DNA of 64,000 bases from Tilletia caries (Eukaryota; Basidiomycota; Exobasidiomycetes; Tilletiales; Tilletiaceae): contig JALUTQ010000006.1 of NCBI GenBank assembly GCA_032718865.1, positions 62,001-126,000 on the forward strand, written 5' to 3'. The notes beneath the pieces are model-generated. The model was not told the origin of the DNA and searched no databases. It saw only the letters and a program-made list of their open reading frames with translations. The translations under genes and the position numbers were made by a program. The first letter of the stretch is position 1. Every line of letters begins with the position of its first letter. Of the stretch, positions 43,501 through 53,105 are shown one piece after another.

Positions 43501-44699
43501 ACGAACAGAAGTCCAGCCTCATGACACACAACCTCATGAATATACGCGTGACCCCGCTCGCCTAGGTCCACCATGGGCGGGCGGATTCGGACGTCAGACT
43601 CCGCCATTCTTGAATCCATATACGTGTTGATGGTCTCTTGCCGTCGTGAGTACAGCTGCAAGCCGGCCCGCATGACTGGATTTCCGAAATCCTGAAAACC
43701 AGACCAAGATCAGAGCACTATGGTCATGAGTAACGTTGCCAAAGAAATCGAGCTCAAGGATAAAGATCACAGCAACGGTATCAATAGTCTTCGTTGGTGA
43801 AAATTGCAACTGCAAGACGTGAGACGCAGGAGAGGCCCATAAATGGTGGAGTTGGGACTTGGGTGGAGAATAAAGGAAAGGAAGATGGGAGGGAAGCCTT
43901 AAGCAGCGGAGAGGACTCACCGATCGAAGTAGGCCTTTGATCGGTTTGAAGTACAGGGTATGTCCTTCCATGCCGTCGAATGACTGGGGTTTGGCGGATA
44001 CGTGACGTTGGCGCACATCCTTGATGGAAGCCTTGTATCTGGTGTACGACGGGACGTTGGCAACATTCAGAAGCCGAAGAACAAGAAGCACAGATTTGAT
44101 TTGGCTCCTCGACAAAGGTCGACGGGGATGATTTGCAATAAACGCAACAGCGAATGTCTGAAAATAAAGCCAGTGGTGATGATGAGTAACGTACCACATT
44201 ACCACCGCACAATGTGCCGGATACCCTAGAGTCTCGACTGTACCTGGAAATACGTTTGACTCACCACTCTATCCGGAAAGGGGCTGTAGTCTTGCGTCTC
44301 ATCCAATGAGGATATGTCGACCATTTCCGCTTCTGAGTGGTTAGGGAGATACTCTGCGTCCGCGTCGAGCTCTGAAGGATGTTCGGGAAGTGGAAAGATA
44401 GGTTGGGAAGCTTCAACGCCGGGCAGAACTGCAGGAAGGGGAGCCATGTTGCTGGATCCAATTGATGGCAGGTTGCTTCCGGACACCATAGGCGCAAGTT
44501 GAGGACTCTGTACGGTCTCAAGACCTGCTGACGTTTCTCCTGCGGATTCGAGGGCCTCTGTCTCCGCGTCTTGCCTTCTAATGGTCCAGGCAAGATGATT
44601 TGCTGTGCGAGAGTGCTCAACTGCCTTTGACGGAGGCATCGGAGGCATACTGCCAGGACAAACAGAACAACGATAATGTCGAGCATCGCTGGCCTCCAT
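40571..44699 (-). pseudogene. CMC (En/Spm)-like DDE transposase gene, 11 exons, one frameshift
   Basis: Exons: 44699-44265, 44157-43921, 43691-43358, 43263-43016, 42953-42737, 42629-42347, 42265-41898, 41773-41348, 41236-41127, 41041-40856, 40789-40571 (~1020 aa). The N-terminus has a zinc-finger-like CSVCPGSMPPMPPSKAVEH followed by SRTANH. The core has FAFLDDMSGAVSKRWNKHN, AAILSDNPMAAELASNIG with a SCRCC cysteine cluster, PKMHLLSHALEDLDRYGTLP and STERFEGFN, giving the Asp...Asp...(Cys cluster)...Glu order of CMC transposases. In exon 8 the 8-mer GCATCGAA is tandemly duplicated (41573-41588). Without one copy the frame continues MLSNRKTPSRDIA and the exon phase matches exon 9. The exon 3/4 junction is off by one base in my model. 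TIRs were not found. Confidence 0.7.
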
Positions 44700-44711
44700 T
44701 CCCGCCGGCAC

Positions 44712-45119
44712 TTCCGCAAGAGGGTTGGGTTAGCTGCTCTACGACGTCGAACCATGAAAGATGGAGATGGAAGGATGATGGGAGGATGGAGGTGGTAGCG
44801 AATCAGCAAGCTTAACAAGCTCTCCATGTCAAGTGTCAACGCAACACTCGCCCTCCACATAAGTTCTCTAAGTTCTCCCCCCTCATATATACCTCGTCTC
44901 CGCACAGACTGAAGAAGAAGATACAAAGACAAGAACAAATACGCAATCAACGAGTGCGGATTCTTCTAGGAACCGCTGTGCGCCGCTCGTCAGCGCAATG
45001 GATGAAGATGGAGTGCGAGCCCCGCAGGTACCGATAGACGAAGATGGGCTGAGGCCTGAGACTTGAGAGCCCCACAGCCCGCAGGCCGCAGGCGCAACGC
45101 GCAAGCCTCTCTCAAAGTG
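44712..45119. other. no gene recognised
   Basis: Likely promoter side of the minus-strand transposase gene; GATGG/AGATGG-rich near 44755-44800. No other signal. Confidence 0.35.
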
Positions 45120-45158
45120 AGTGAGAAGTGAGAACCCACTCAACGCTAAGTCTATCGC

Positions 45159-45574
45159 ATGCAATCCGAAGTGCCACGCTGTCAAACAACCTTTGAACGG
45201 CGCGAGTTATTCCTTCGCAGGTGCTTTAGATTATATTTGGGAGAGCACTTTGCCAGAGAGTGCTCAGGGTCAAGGCCCAAGGGTGCGAACAACACGGAAC
45301 ACCCGGAGGAGCCAATTGCCAACGCCTGTCCCGCGAGGCATGCTCAGTCAAAACGTCAACATGGACGAGGGCCAGGTCGACGACGCCCTCCCAGGCAGAC
45401 CTCAACCGCATTTTCTCCTTCAACATCGACCCTCTCTTGCTGGCCGGCTCACGACGCTCGATACGCATTCAATTTGGAAGGGTCGCTCCCGCCTCAAGAG
45501 AATTTCTGGAAGCGAAAGCTGTAGCTACATGTAGGAGGAGAAAGATCGCAAGAGAAAGGGGGAGTGAAAGTTAG
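45159..45574 (+). pseudogene. zinc-knuckle gene fragment interrupted by the Ty3 element
   Basis: The plus strand reads RRCFRLYLGEHFARECSGS, a degenerate CCHC knuckle as in fungal retroelement ORF1/gag proteins (second Cys replaced). Later frames, SFNIDPLLLAGSRRSIRIQF and EFLEAKAVATCRRRKIARE, look coding but need frame changes. The Ty3 LTR begins right after TTAG at 45571-45574. On the other side (52587-52775) an open frame LERRECEPLTKLLNVRW runs to a GTGAGT donor and may be its continuation. Confidence 0.35.
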
Positions 45575-45978
45575 TGTAGTCGAGAACCTGCTCGAGGGTA
45601 GGAGTTGGTGCGGGGAAAAGAGGAGGTTGGTAGGAAGGCGGAACGCAATCAAAAAGGACGAGTGAAAAGGAAAGGAGACGAGAGGAAAAGGAAGGTCTGA
45701 TTTGTTACTCTCCTAAGAGGGGACGCTAGGTACAATATCGCCTCCTTTATAGGGATTGGGTCAAGGGTTGGCGAAGAACCAGAAGGTTCGATGGGATGAG
45801 AGAGGACAGCGAGGCGGTTGGGAGAATGAGAAGGAGATGAAAGGAAACTCGCGATGGAAGGAGAAAGAACGACGGCGAACGAGAGGGTGCAGTTGGCGAG
45901 GCCGACTGCCGATGTTGGACCGCTGGCTTATGAGGTCTGATGGAGAGAGCACAGGCCAGCTCCACTCAGTCCACCACA
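45575..45978 (-). repeat. 3' LTR of the Ty3 element
   Basis: 404 bp, matching the 5' LTR; the polyprotein stop lies 24 bp inside the internal region (46003). Confidence 0.9.
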
Positions 45979-46002
45979 TCTCCCACGACCGAGGAAGAGA
46001 AC

Positions 46003-49000
46003 CTAGGGTTTCTCAACGACATCCTTGGTGGTGGTGGCCGGGTCTCGCTGCAGCAGGGCTTTGATGCGCGGGCGGTACCTCTTGACATGCGTCGGGTGAA
46101 ATGCAGAGGGGAGTGCGATGCCTTCGAGTGTCGAGAGGTGTACTTCTCCGTTGATGCCTTGCCAGACAACCTTGTAAGGACCATGCCAAGTGTCCTGGAG
46201 CTTGATCTCCGACTTCTTAGTCTCGATCGCCTTGAGGTTGCGAATGAGGACGAGCTGACCGGGCGAGAAGTTGGGCTCGACAAGGGATCCCTGAAGGTTT
46301 CGATGGGCGGAATAAATTGCTCGTGCATCCGTCTTTGCCTTTCGAGCGAGATTAACGACCAGCTGATGAGAGGCAAGCCTGTTGATTCGATCCGCAACTG
46401 TCGCCTCCAGCGCTGCCTTATCGTCGAGAATGGACTGGTATTTCTCGATTAAAAGTGGTCCAGCGAGGTTGAGGGGAAGCAGTGGTTCGTGGCCGTGGAG
46501 CAGGAAGAACGGAGAATGGCCGTATTGTCGTCGCACCGTTGTCCGATCGATCCAGCAAGCCAATTCAACTGCCTGAGGCCATGGAACGTCCAGCAAACGG
46601 GCAATGTGGATGATGGCTTCTTTGAGAGGGCCATGACCTCGTTCGACCGCGCCATTGGCTCGAGGGTTGTAAGGGCTGGTACGTGTGATGTCGACCTTGT
46701 ACTTGTTGAGCAACACGTCCACAACGCCCTTGAACTCCGTGCCTTGGTCCGTGGTCACTTGGAGAGGGAGACCGTGGCGCGTGAGGACGTCTTCGACCAG
46801 GAAACGAGCTACTGCTCTAGCCGTCTTCCTTTTGAGAGCTCGTGCCTCAACCCAACCGCTTAGATCGTCGCGGACCACCACAAGGTATCGTCTGCCGAGC
46901 GTCTTTGGCATGTAGGTGATGTCGAGTCCGATGCGCTGGAAGGGGTCTGGAGGTGCTGTGGGTCGGATCATTGCCTCGCTGCTGCTCCGCTCTCGCTTCT
47001 GGCAAGCGTCACAAGTCTCGATCCAGCTTCTCACGTCCGCCCAAAGCGAAGTCCAGAAGTAACGCTTCTCCAGCTGCTGTGCCGTTGCCTGAACACCCTT
47101 GTGACCCGACTCCTCGTGTGCCAAACCCATCAAACGCTCTTGTTCCCCCTTTTCGTCCACAACCAGTCTGCCCGCTCCTTCGATTCCTCCACGTCTCCAC
47201 AGAGCCCTTCCTGCCACAAAGTACTGCGAGGCCTTCTTCAGAAAGCGTTTGTTCGAAGCAAAGTCGTTGACTCCCGCTGGCTTCTTGCCAAGGGCAAGGA
47301 AATCGAAAACGCCTTGGTGCTCGTCCGAGAGTGTCCGGATCGTGGAGCCCTCGACTCCAGCACCTGCCGACACGGAAGAAACGTTCCCACCATCGACCAG
47401 GAGGGAGAACAGGTCAACCGGCTCCATCTCTGAGGTAGGAAGAAGAGAGGGGTCGGGAGTGAAGGAAGTGGAGTAAGAGTGAGAATGTTCAAGGATGGTC
47501 TGGTTAACGTTCTGGGTCTCATCTGATCCTCCAGCAGAGGGCAAGTCTTCGAGACGGTCTGTCAGCCATTCTTCATCATCGGTGACCGAAACGTCGTCAG
47601 GCTGGGGCGGCCTACGAGATAGGCCGTCAGCAAGCTCGTTGTCCTTGGCCTTGACATGCTGCACCGCCAGATCGAACAGCATGACATACGCGAGCCATCG
47701 AGTCATCGCCGAGTTGGGAAGCTCCGGATTGGCAAGCATACCCTTGATGAACATGGCGTCCGAGAGAACAATGACCCGAGTACCCCACAACCAGTGCCTG
47801 AAGAACTTCAGAGCACGGAAGATGGCGTATAGCTCGCGCTTGGCCTGGGAGTACGCCTGCTCGCGATCGTTGAAGGGGAGCGACCCGTATCTCGCCACAT
47901 GCGTCACGCCTCCCTCGTCGTCCTGTCCAAGCCAAAAGCCACAAGCCAGTGGCCCTGCGTCGACGCCAAGCTTGATCGGCTTCATATCCTCGCCATACTT
48001 GAGCTCGACCAGGTGTGTTCGCTGGGCCACAACTTGCTTGACCGCGTCCATCGCCTTCTGCTGCTCCTCCCCCCAGTCGAACACGACACCCTTCCGAGTC
48101 AAGTTGGTGAGAGGTTTGACAACAGCCGAGTAGTTTGGAATCCATGCGCGTGCTTGTCCTGCAATGCCGAGGAAGCTGCGTACTTCTGAAACGGTGCTGC
48201 AGCGGGTCCATTTCTCGATCGCCTCAACCTTTCCCTTCGCGACCCGACGACCTTCTGGACTGACCTCCTGCCCAAGAACCTCGGCTGTTCGTCGTATCGG
48301 CGCCATCTTTCGAGCAGAGATCGTCATTTTGGCTTTCCCGACACGGAACAAAACGCGGTTGAGTTTGACCAGGTACTCGTATACGAAACGACGGACCTTT
48401 GGGTTCTCGGGAATGGGCTCGTCGTCGTACGTCGAATATGGCCCGGGAATGAATGTGTCGTCGACATACACCTTTCCGTCTCTACCAACGATCGCCACTA
48501 CAATGTAATGGAAGACCACACATGAGTTGGTGCCGCCTTGAGGAAGTCGGGTGTGCCTGAGACGACCGAGCTCTGTCTCGAAGGTAGTAAAGTCGCGAGA
48601 TTCAACAGCTAACCCGACTTGATCAAAACCCGAAAAGTGATCCAAGGTTCCAATACATGCCTTGCCGCTGAGCTCCCCAACGAACGCATCAATCTGGGGA
48701 AGCCCACCAGGATTCCGCGCGGAGACTCCGTTGAGCGGCTGCAGATCGTGGACGATCCGATATTGACCCTTCTGTTTCTTGGCCACCGCGAACCACTTGC
48801 TTGTGTACCCCGCGGACGACGGCTCGTATAGCCCCGAATCAACCTTGTCCTGAAGCAAGCGGAGGACGTCCTTCTTGATCGCGGCAGGGATCGGGATGTT
48901 CCTGTGGTGCCATGGAGTGTGCTCTACCACCGGAATCTTGACTGGGGGAACAATGTCGGGATCGACAACCCCTTTCTCCGTCTCATCGAAGGCGAGGGCG

Positions 49001-51936
49001 AGCTCGTTCTGTCGAATCACTGCTACCAGAATCTTCCGCTCTTCGTCATTGAGCAGCTTGTCCGGGTCGAGATCGAGCTCGTCTAGGCGCGCTTGCGTGA
49101 GACGCTCTCCTGGTTCGAAGGCAGGAGCGGAGAAGGGGACCTGAGGAAGATCGTCTTCGAAGTCGGGGGGAATGTTGATCTTGACCCGGTCGTCCTCGGT
49201 GATGTTGGTAGCAACGGGCCGAACCTTGCGCGCGACCGGCTTGTACATCGTCAGGACCGAAGGCGTCTTGTCGTCTTGCCTGTCTGTCAGCTCCCCTGCG
49301 AGGAGTGCCTCTTCTTGTTGGTTGTCTTCTTGTTCGAGCAGCTCTTCCAACTTCGTTGAACACAACAAGTGAGAGACCTCACGAACCACATCAATGCCGC
49401 GAGACGAGTAAGAGGAACGGGGATCAGATTGCTCGGCAGGGGCAGCAATGAACGAGTAGGGGAGGTTGGTGGTTGGGTCATAGATGGTAGCCAGTAGACC
49501 CTCATCAATGTCCCGGTGATGGTAACGAACATGACGCTGCCAAGGCCGACCGAGGAGGAGCTCGTAAGAGGGACCTTCGACGACGTATAAGTGTGCACGC
49601 GAACGAACACCTCCGACCTCTAGCTCGACGTTGCAGCAGCGGTAGTTCATGGGGGACAGGCGACCATCTGCGTTCCTCATCGTGCCGTCGAATGGGGTGA
49701 GAGGAAGACGGAGGCGGTCACAGGTGGTGCGATTGATGACGTTGATCTCCGAGCCAGGGTACAAGAGCGCCGTCACATCCGAGTTCCCGACTCGAACTTG
49801 AACCTTGCCAACACCGCACGAGAACAGCACACGACTGATCTTCGGTTCCAAGAATGCCACGTCCATATTGTCCGGCTCCTCTTCCACTCGCACCGCGATC
49901 GCGTCGAAGCTCTTGTGTCGCTGCAACATGGGAGCAAGCGCTTTCTGCAGCTCGGGCTGGGCCAAAAGCTCGCCGGTGGAGATCATGATGGGGTTGTCGA
50001 TGATCTTCTGCAGCGTGTCGCGAACGGGGAAGGTGCGGCCGAGCTCGCTGGTCAGCGTGTAGCGCCGAGGCTGTCGCTTCTTCTTACCGCCTGCTTCCGT
50101 CATCTCCGCATCTCCCACGACCGAGAGTGGAGCCTGGGCGATAGGAGGGGCTTGCTGAGGTACCGACGCCGCTGCGGCTGGGGCTGGTGCTGAAGTCGGA
50201 GCGGGAGCTGATGCTGCGAGGCCACCTTGAGCGACTGGCTGACCCTGACCGTCCTGCGCCTGCGCCGAGCGAGTGCGGGCAGCTGGACCTTGCGGAGTAG
50301 GGGGGCGCTCGTACGGCTTGGCCCGTTCCGAAGGTTCCTGCGATCGACGGGCTGCACCATAGACCGAGATTGGACCAGAGAAAGGGGCATCCGCAAGCTC
50401 GATGACACCAACGTGAGGGTAGATGACACTGTTGGTTGTCGTCGGCACCGAGGCTGTGGCTGGCACCTGCGAGCGAGGGACAATGCCTAGATCGCGCAAG
50501 GCTTTGACGAGCGGGTTCTCAGCGCTGTATGCCGGAAGGGGTGACTGATCTCCCATGCGGTAGTATCCCCTTGAGTCCCTCACCAGGATACGCTCGTCGA
50601 GGTACTGCTTGAGGGCTTCGCAGTCGCGCATCTGGTGATTGGCCCCACCGCAACCAAAGCACCGAAAGTCCCGAGCGAATCCTGGAGAGCGGGGAAGGCC
50701 GAGATGAGGCGGGACTCGAGAAGGGCCGGAGATCGCGTTGACATTGACAGCTTCGGCGGGGCGAGGAATATTTGCGGCAACCGTCGGTGCCTTCTCGGCC
50801 ATCCGCACCCACATCGAGCGGTACTCGGCCGAGTGCACATCGAGGTTGGCGAGCTGCCGAGCGAGCTGCTCGATCGAAGGATCTTCCTGAGACGCTGATG
50901 TTGGAGGAGCGGGGGCGGATGTCGATGGCGGGTCCGGGAAATGAACTTTGCCCTTCTTCTTCTTGTCCTTGGTGCTCACCGTCATGCGCTTGGACTCCGG
51001 CTCATCTGACTCGCTATCCTCGTCGCTCGAGCTGCTGTCTGTCGAAGCCGAGGCAGGGGGCGAGGAAGCAGCCTCCGTCTTCTCCTCACGACGTCGACGA
51101 GAACGGGACTTGTGCTTGCGCTTGCCTTTCTCGTCACTGTCGTCGTTCTCGGAGTCTGACGAGTCCGAATCCGAATCTAAATCCGATTCCGAAGAACTTG
51201 AGGAAGGGCTGCGACGGTGGGACTTCTTGCGCTTGTATCGAAGGTCGGCATCGAAGTCGTCGAAGCTAAAATACTTGCAGAGTGCCTTAAAGACGTCTTC
51301 GGCGCCAGGGGTCTTGGAGAGGTCAACCTTGAGACCCCACTGGCTACCGTGGACCTTGAGATCACGCTGAAGTGCCTTCGGAAGACCGTCCCAGAAGATC
51401 CGATTGTACCTTTCCGGCTCGACCTTTTTGTTGTTCAGACACCAGAGCCCGACCGACTCGAACTGGCGACGATAGGCGGCAACGTGTTCTAGGGACGACC
51501 ACTTCTTCTTGTGCCATTTCTTGGCAATTCGCTCGAGGTCGGCAGAGGAGTACTTGAACCGGTGCCTGCGAGAGGGGTACAAGCTGCGGAGGGCCGCGAG
51601 CATCTCGTCGTACTTCCCCGCCTTGTAGGAGGGGTGCTCTCGGAACAACGTTTTTGCTGGACCGCCGAGGTATTCGAAGAGGATCTTGGCGCACTCCCGC
51701 TCGTCGGTGACCTCATACGAGGTGAGAATCTTGTCGACCTTTCGAAGGAAGGATTCGAGCTTGTCGGGCTTGTCGCCCTTGAATGCCTTGGGGGCGCCGA
51801 AATCCCCACGATCCGGGACGTAAGCCAGGCCTTTTCTGAGGGCAGCAGCTGCGAACGCGACGCTGATGTCCGGCTGCTGGCCTTCAGGCATCTTGACGAG
51901 CAAGAAAAGGGGATGTGACTGAAATGGGTGGAGCAT
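46003..51936 (-). CDS. Ty3-like Gag-Pol polyprotein
   Basis: The ATG at 51936 (MLHPFQSHPLFLLVKMPEG; an inner MPEG start is 45 nt later). Order by residue: capsid ~40-230 (KLESFLRKVDKILTSYEV), acidic/SR-rich linker ~240-330, CCHC knuckle CFGCGGANHQMRDC ~425, and protease ~720 reading ALLYPGSEINVI. RT ~1000-1200 has LDHFSGFDQ and YVDD; RNase H ~1320-1460 has VDAGP, KRELYAI, SDAMF and ADGLSRR. Integrase ~1610-1800 has an HHCC finger HEESGH..CDAC, and GLDITYM, TTDQGTEF and ANGAVERGHG as the DDE triad. GPYKVV near 1920 is a GPY/F module; there is no chromodomain. The protease Asp is replaced by Tyr (codon TAC at 49761-49759), so maturation may fail. All other catalytic residues are present. Confidence 0.95.
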   Translation of the reverse strand: MLHPFQSHPLFLLVKMPEGQQPDISVAFAAAALRKGLAYVPDRGDFGAPKAFKGDKPDKLESFLRKVDKILTSYEVTDERECAKILFEYLGGPAKTLFREHPSYKAGKYDEMLAALRSLYPSRRHRFKYSSADLERIAKKWHKKKWSSLEHVAAYRRQFESVGLWCLNNKKVEPERYNRIFWDGLPKALQRDLKVHGSQWGLKVDLSKTPGAEDVFKALCKYFSFDDFDADLRYKRKKSHRRSPSSSSSESDLDSDSDSSDSENDDSDEKGKRKHKSRSRRRREEKTEAASSPPASASTDSSSSDEDSESDEPESKRMTVSTKDKKKKGKVHFPDPPSTSAPAPPTSASQEDPSIEQLARQLANLDVHSAEYRSMWVRMAEKAPTVAANIPRPAEAVNVNAISGPSRVPPHLGLPRSPGFARDFRCFGCGGANHQMRDCEALKQYLDERILVRDSRGYYRMGDQSPLPAYSAENPLVKALRDLGIVPRSQVPATASVPTTTNSVIYPHVGVIELADAPFSGPISVYGAARRSQEPSERAKPYERPPTPQGPAARTRSAQAQDGQGQPVAQGGLAASAPAPTSAPAPAAAASVPQQAPPIAQAPLSVVGDAEMTEAGGKKKRQPRRYTLTSELGRTFPVRDTLQKIIDNPIMISTGELLAQPELQKALAPMLQRHKSFDAIAVRVEEEPDNMDVAFLEPKISRVLFSCGVGKVQVRVGNSDVTALLYPGSEINVINRTTCDRLRLPLTPFDGTMRNADGRLSPMNYRCCNVELEVGGVRSRAHLYVVEGPSYELLLGRPWQRHVRYHHRDIDEGLLATIYDPTTNLPYSFIAAPAEQSDPRSSYSSRGIDVVREVSHLLCSTKLEELLEQEDNQQEEALLAGELTDRQDDKTPSVLTMYKPVARKVRPVATNITEDDRVKINIPPDFEDDLPQVPFSAPAFEPGERLTQARLDELDLDPDKLLNDEERKILVAVIRQNELALAFDETEKGVVDPDIVPPVKIPVVEHTPWHHRNIPIPAAIKKDVLRLLQDKVDSGLYEPSSAGYTSKWFAVAKKQKGQYRIVHDLQPLNGVSARNPGGLPQIDAFVGELSGKACIGTLDHFSGFDQVGLAVESRDFTTFETELGRLRHTRLPQGGTNSCVVFHYIVVAIVGRDGKVYVDDTFIPGPYSTYDDEPIPENPKVRRFVYEYLVKLNRVLFRVGKAKMTISARKMAPIRRTAEVLGQEVSPEGRRVAKGKVEAIEKWTRCSTVSEVRSFLGIAGQARAWIPNYSAVVKPLTNLTRKGVVFDWGEEQQKAMDAVKQVVAQRTHLVELKYGEDMKPIKLGVDAGPLACGFWLGQDDEGGVTHVARYGSLPFNDREQAYSQAKRELYAIFRALKFFRHWLWGTRVIVLSDAMFIKGMLANPELPNSAMTRWLAYVMLFDLAVQHVKAKDNELADGLSRRPPQPDDVSVTDDEEWLTDRLEDLPSAGGSDETQNVNQTILEHSHSYSTSFTPDPSLLPTSEMEPVDLFSLLVDGGNVSSVSAGAGVEGSTIRTLSDEHQGVFDFLALGKKPAGVNDFASNKRFLKKASQYFVAGRALWRRGGIEGAGRLVVDEKGEQERLMGLAHEESGHKGVQATAQQLEKRYFWTSLWADVRSWIETCDACQKRERSSSEAMIRPTAPPDPFQRIGLDITYMPKTLGRRYLVVVRDDLSGWVEARALKRKTARAVARFLVEDVLTRHGLPLQVTTDQGTEFKGVVDVLLNKYKVDITRTSPYNPRANGAVERGHGPLKEAIIHIARLLDVPWPQAVELACWIDRTTVRRQYGHSPFFLLHGHEPLLPLNLAGPLLIEKYQSILDDKAALEATVADRINRLASHQLVVNLARKAKTDARAIYSAHRNLQGSLVEPNFSPGQLVLIRNLKAIETKKSEIKLQDTWHGPYKVVWQGINGEVHLSTLEGIALPSAFHPTHVKRYRPRIKALLQRDPATTTKDVVEKP

Positions 51937-52166
51937 GGGTCGAGAGCGAGACGAGTCGAGCGAGCGAGCGAGTGTACGAGCGAGTAAACGAGTATCGAGT
52001 GTCGAGACGAGCGAGTGCGAGGGCGAGTACGAGAACGAGTCAGCGAGGGGAACGATTAAAGAAGGAAAAGAAAACGGGTAGTACTGACGAGGACAGATGT
52101 CGAGGCGGTACGAGTAACGAGACGAGGGCGAAGAGCGTGTGGCTCAAAAAAAGGGAGACCGGACGA
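51937..52166 (-). other. 5' leader of the Ty3 element
   Basis: 230 nt between primer-binding site and gag ATG, rich in CGAGCGAG/CTCGCTCG repeats near 51955-52050, which could fold or be part of the packaging region. Confidence 0.5.
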
Positions 52167-52179
52167 GGCGGAGCTACCA
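52167..52179 (-). promoter_or_regulatory. tRNA primer-binding site of the Ty3 element
   Basis: The minus strand reads TGGTAGCTCCGCC, three bases from the 5' LTR. The first 12 bases equal the primer-binding site of the gag-only element at 30185. Confidence 0.75.
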
Positions 52180-52182
52180 GTT

Positions 52183-52586
52183 TGTAGTCGAGAACCTGCT
52201 CGAGGGTAGGAGTTGGTGCGGGGAAAAGAGGAGGTTGGTAGGAAGGCGGAACGCAATCAAAAAGGACGAGTGAAAAGGAAAGGAGACGAGAGGAAAAGGA
52301 AGGTCTGATTTGTTACTCTCCTAAGAGGGGACGCTAGGTACAATATCGCCTCCTTTATAGGGATTGGGTCAAGGGTTGGCGAAGAACCAGAAGGTTCGAT
52401 GGGATGAGAGAGGACAGCGAGGCGGTTGGGAGAATGAGAAGGAGATGAAAGGAAACTCGCGATGGAAGGAGAAAGAACGACGGCGAACGAGAGGGTGCAG
52501 TTGGCGAGGCCGACTGCCGATGTTGGACCGCTGGCTTATGAGGTCTGATGGAGAGAGCACAGGCCAGCTCCACTCAGTCCACCACA
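52183..52586 (-). repeat. 5' LTR of the Ty3 element
   Basis: 404 bp. A TATAAAGGAG box on the minus strand at about 52351-52360 is a likely core promoter. Confidence 0.9.
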
Positions 52587-52839
52587 TTAGCTTAGAACGA
52601 AGAGAGTGTGAGCCATTGACCAAGCTATTGAATGTTCGCTGGCGCACAGGGAGGCGAGAGATCATTCAAAACAACCGAAGACTGCGTCAATACGTCAAAA
52701 AACGCCGGTTCCATTCAAACAGGCCAGTCATTGTTGTGAATAAGGTGATGCAGAGCTGCAAAGTGAGTCAGCAATTGAGTCAAGGGGAAGAAGAGTGTAA
52801 GGATTATGGTCGAGTGTGCTGATCACTCGCAGCCACTCT

Positions 52840-53018
52840 TCCATATCCTACAGTTATACAAGATTACTACTTTTCACATATCCTATTAGTCTCCCTCAAT
52901 GTTCATACTAGTGTGGGCATCAATGATGAATTGTTGTTGCGCCTTCACTTAGTGAATAGTGGGTTTGAGCATGGTGGTGTATAATGACCAATTGGTTGTT
53001 GTTTCCAACTTATGACTG
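52840..53018. other. AT-rich spacer, nothing recognised
   Basis: Low GC compared with the surroundings; no ORF. Confidence 0.4.
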
Positions 53019-53105
53019 CGTAGTCTAGTTGGTATTATGGTTGACTCAAAGTTGTGTCGACAAAAGGTCGTGTGTTCGAATCCTTTTGTCGGAGACTTTT
53101 TGGTT
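53019..53105 (+). other. tRNA-like / SINE-like segment
   Basis: A-box TAGTCTAGTTGG, as in tRNA-Asp/Glu genes, is followed 40 nt later by a B-box-like GTGTTCGAATCC, then a T run (ACTTTTTGG). A 10-bp hairpin CGACAAAAGG / CCTTTTGTCG with a 14-nt loop encloses the B-box, so the T arm is abnormal and a standard cloverleaf does not form. Probably a tRNA-derived SINE or an odd pseudo-tRNA with polymerase III promoter elements. Confidence 0.45.

Larger units (their letters stand above)
45575..52586 (-). mobile_element. full-length Ty3-like LTR retrotransposon, 7012 bp
   Basis: Two 404-bp LTRs (45575-45978 and 52183-52586) appear identical. On the plus strand they start TGTAGTCGAGAACC and end CCACCACA; transcription runs on the minus strand from the right-hand LTR. 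The target duplication is TTAG (45571-45574, 52587-52590), 4 bp. Primer-binding site TGGTAGCTCCGCC at 52179-52167. One 1977-codon frame holds gag and pol. The domain order protease-RT-RNase H-integrase defines Ty3/gypsy. Identical LTRs and an open frame indicate recent insertion. Confidence 0.95.
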
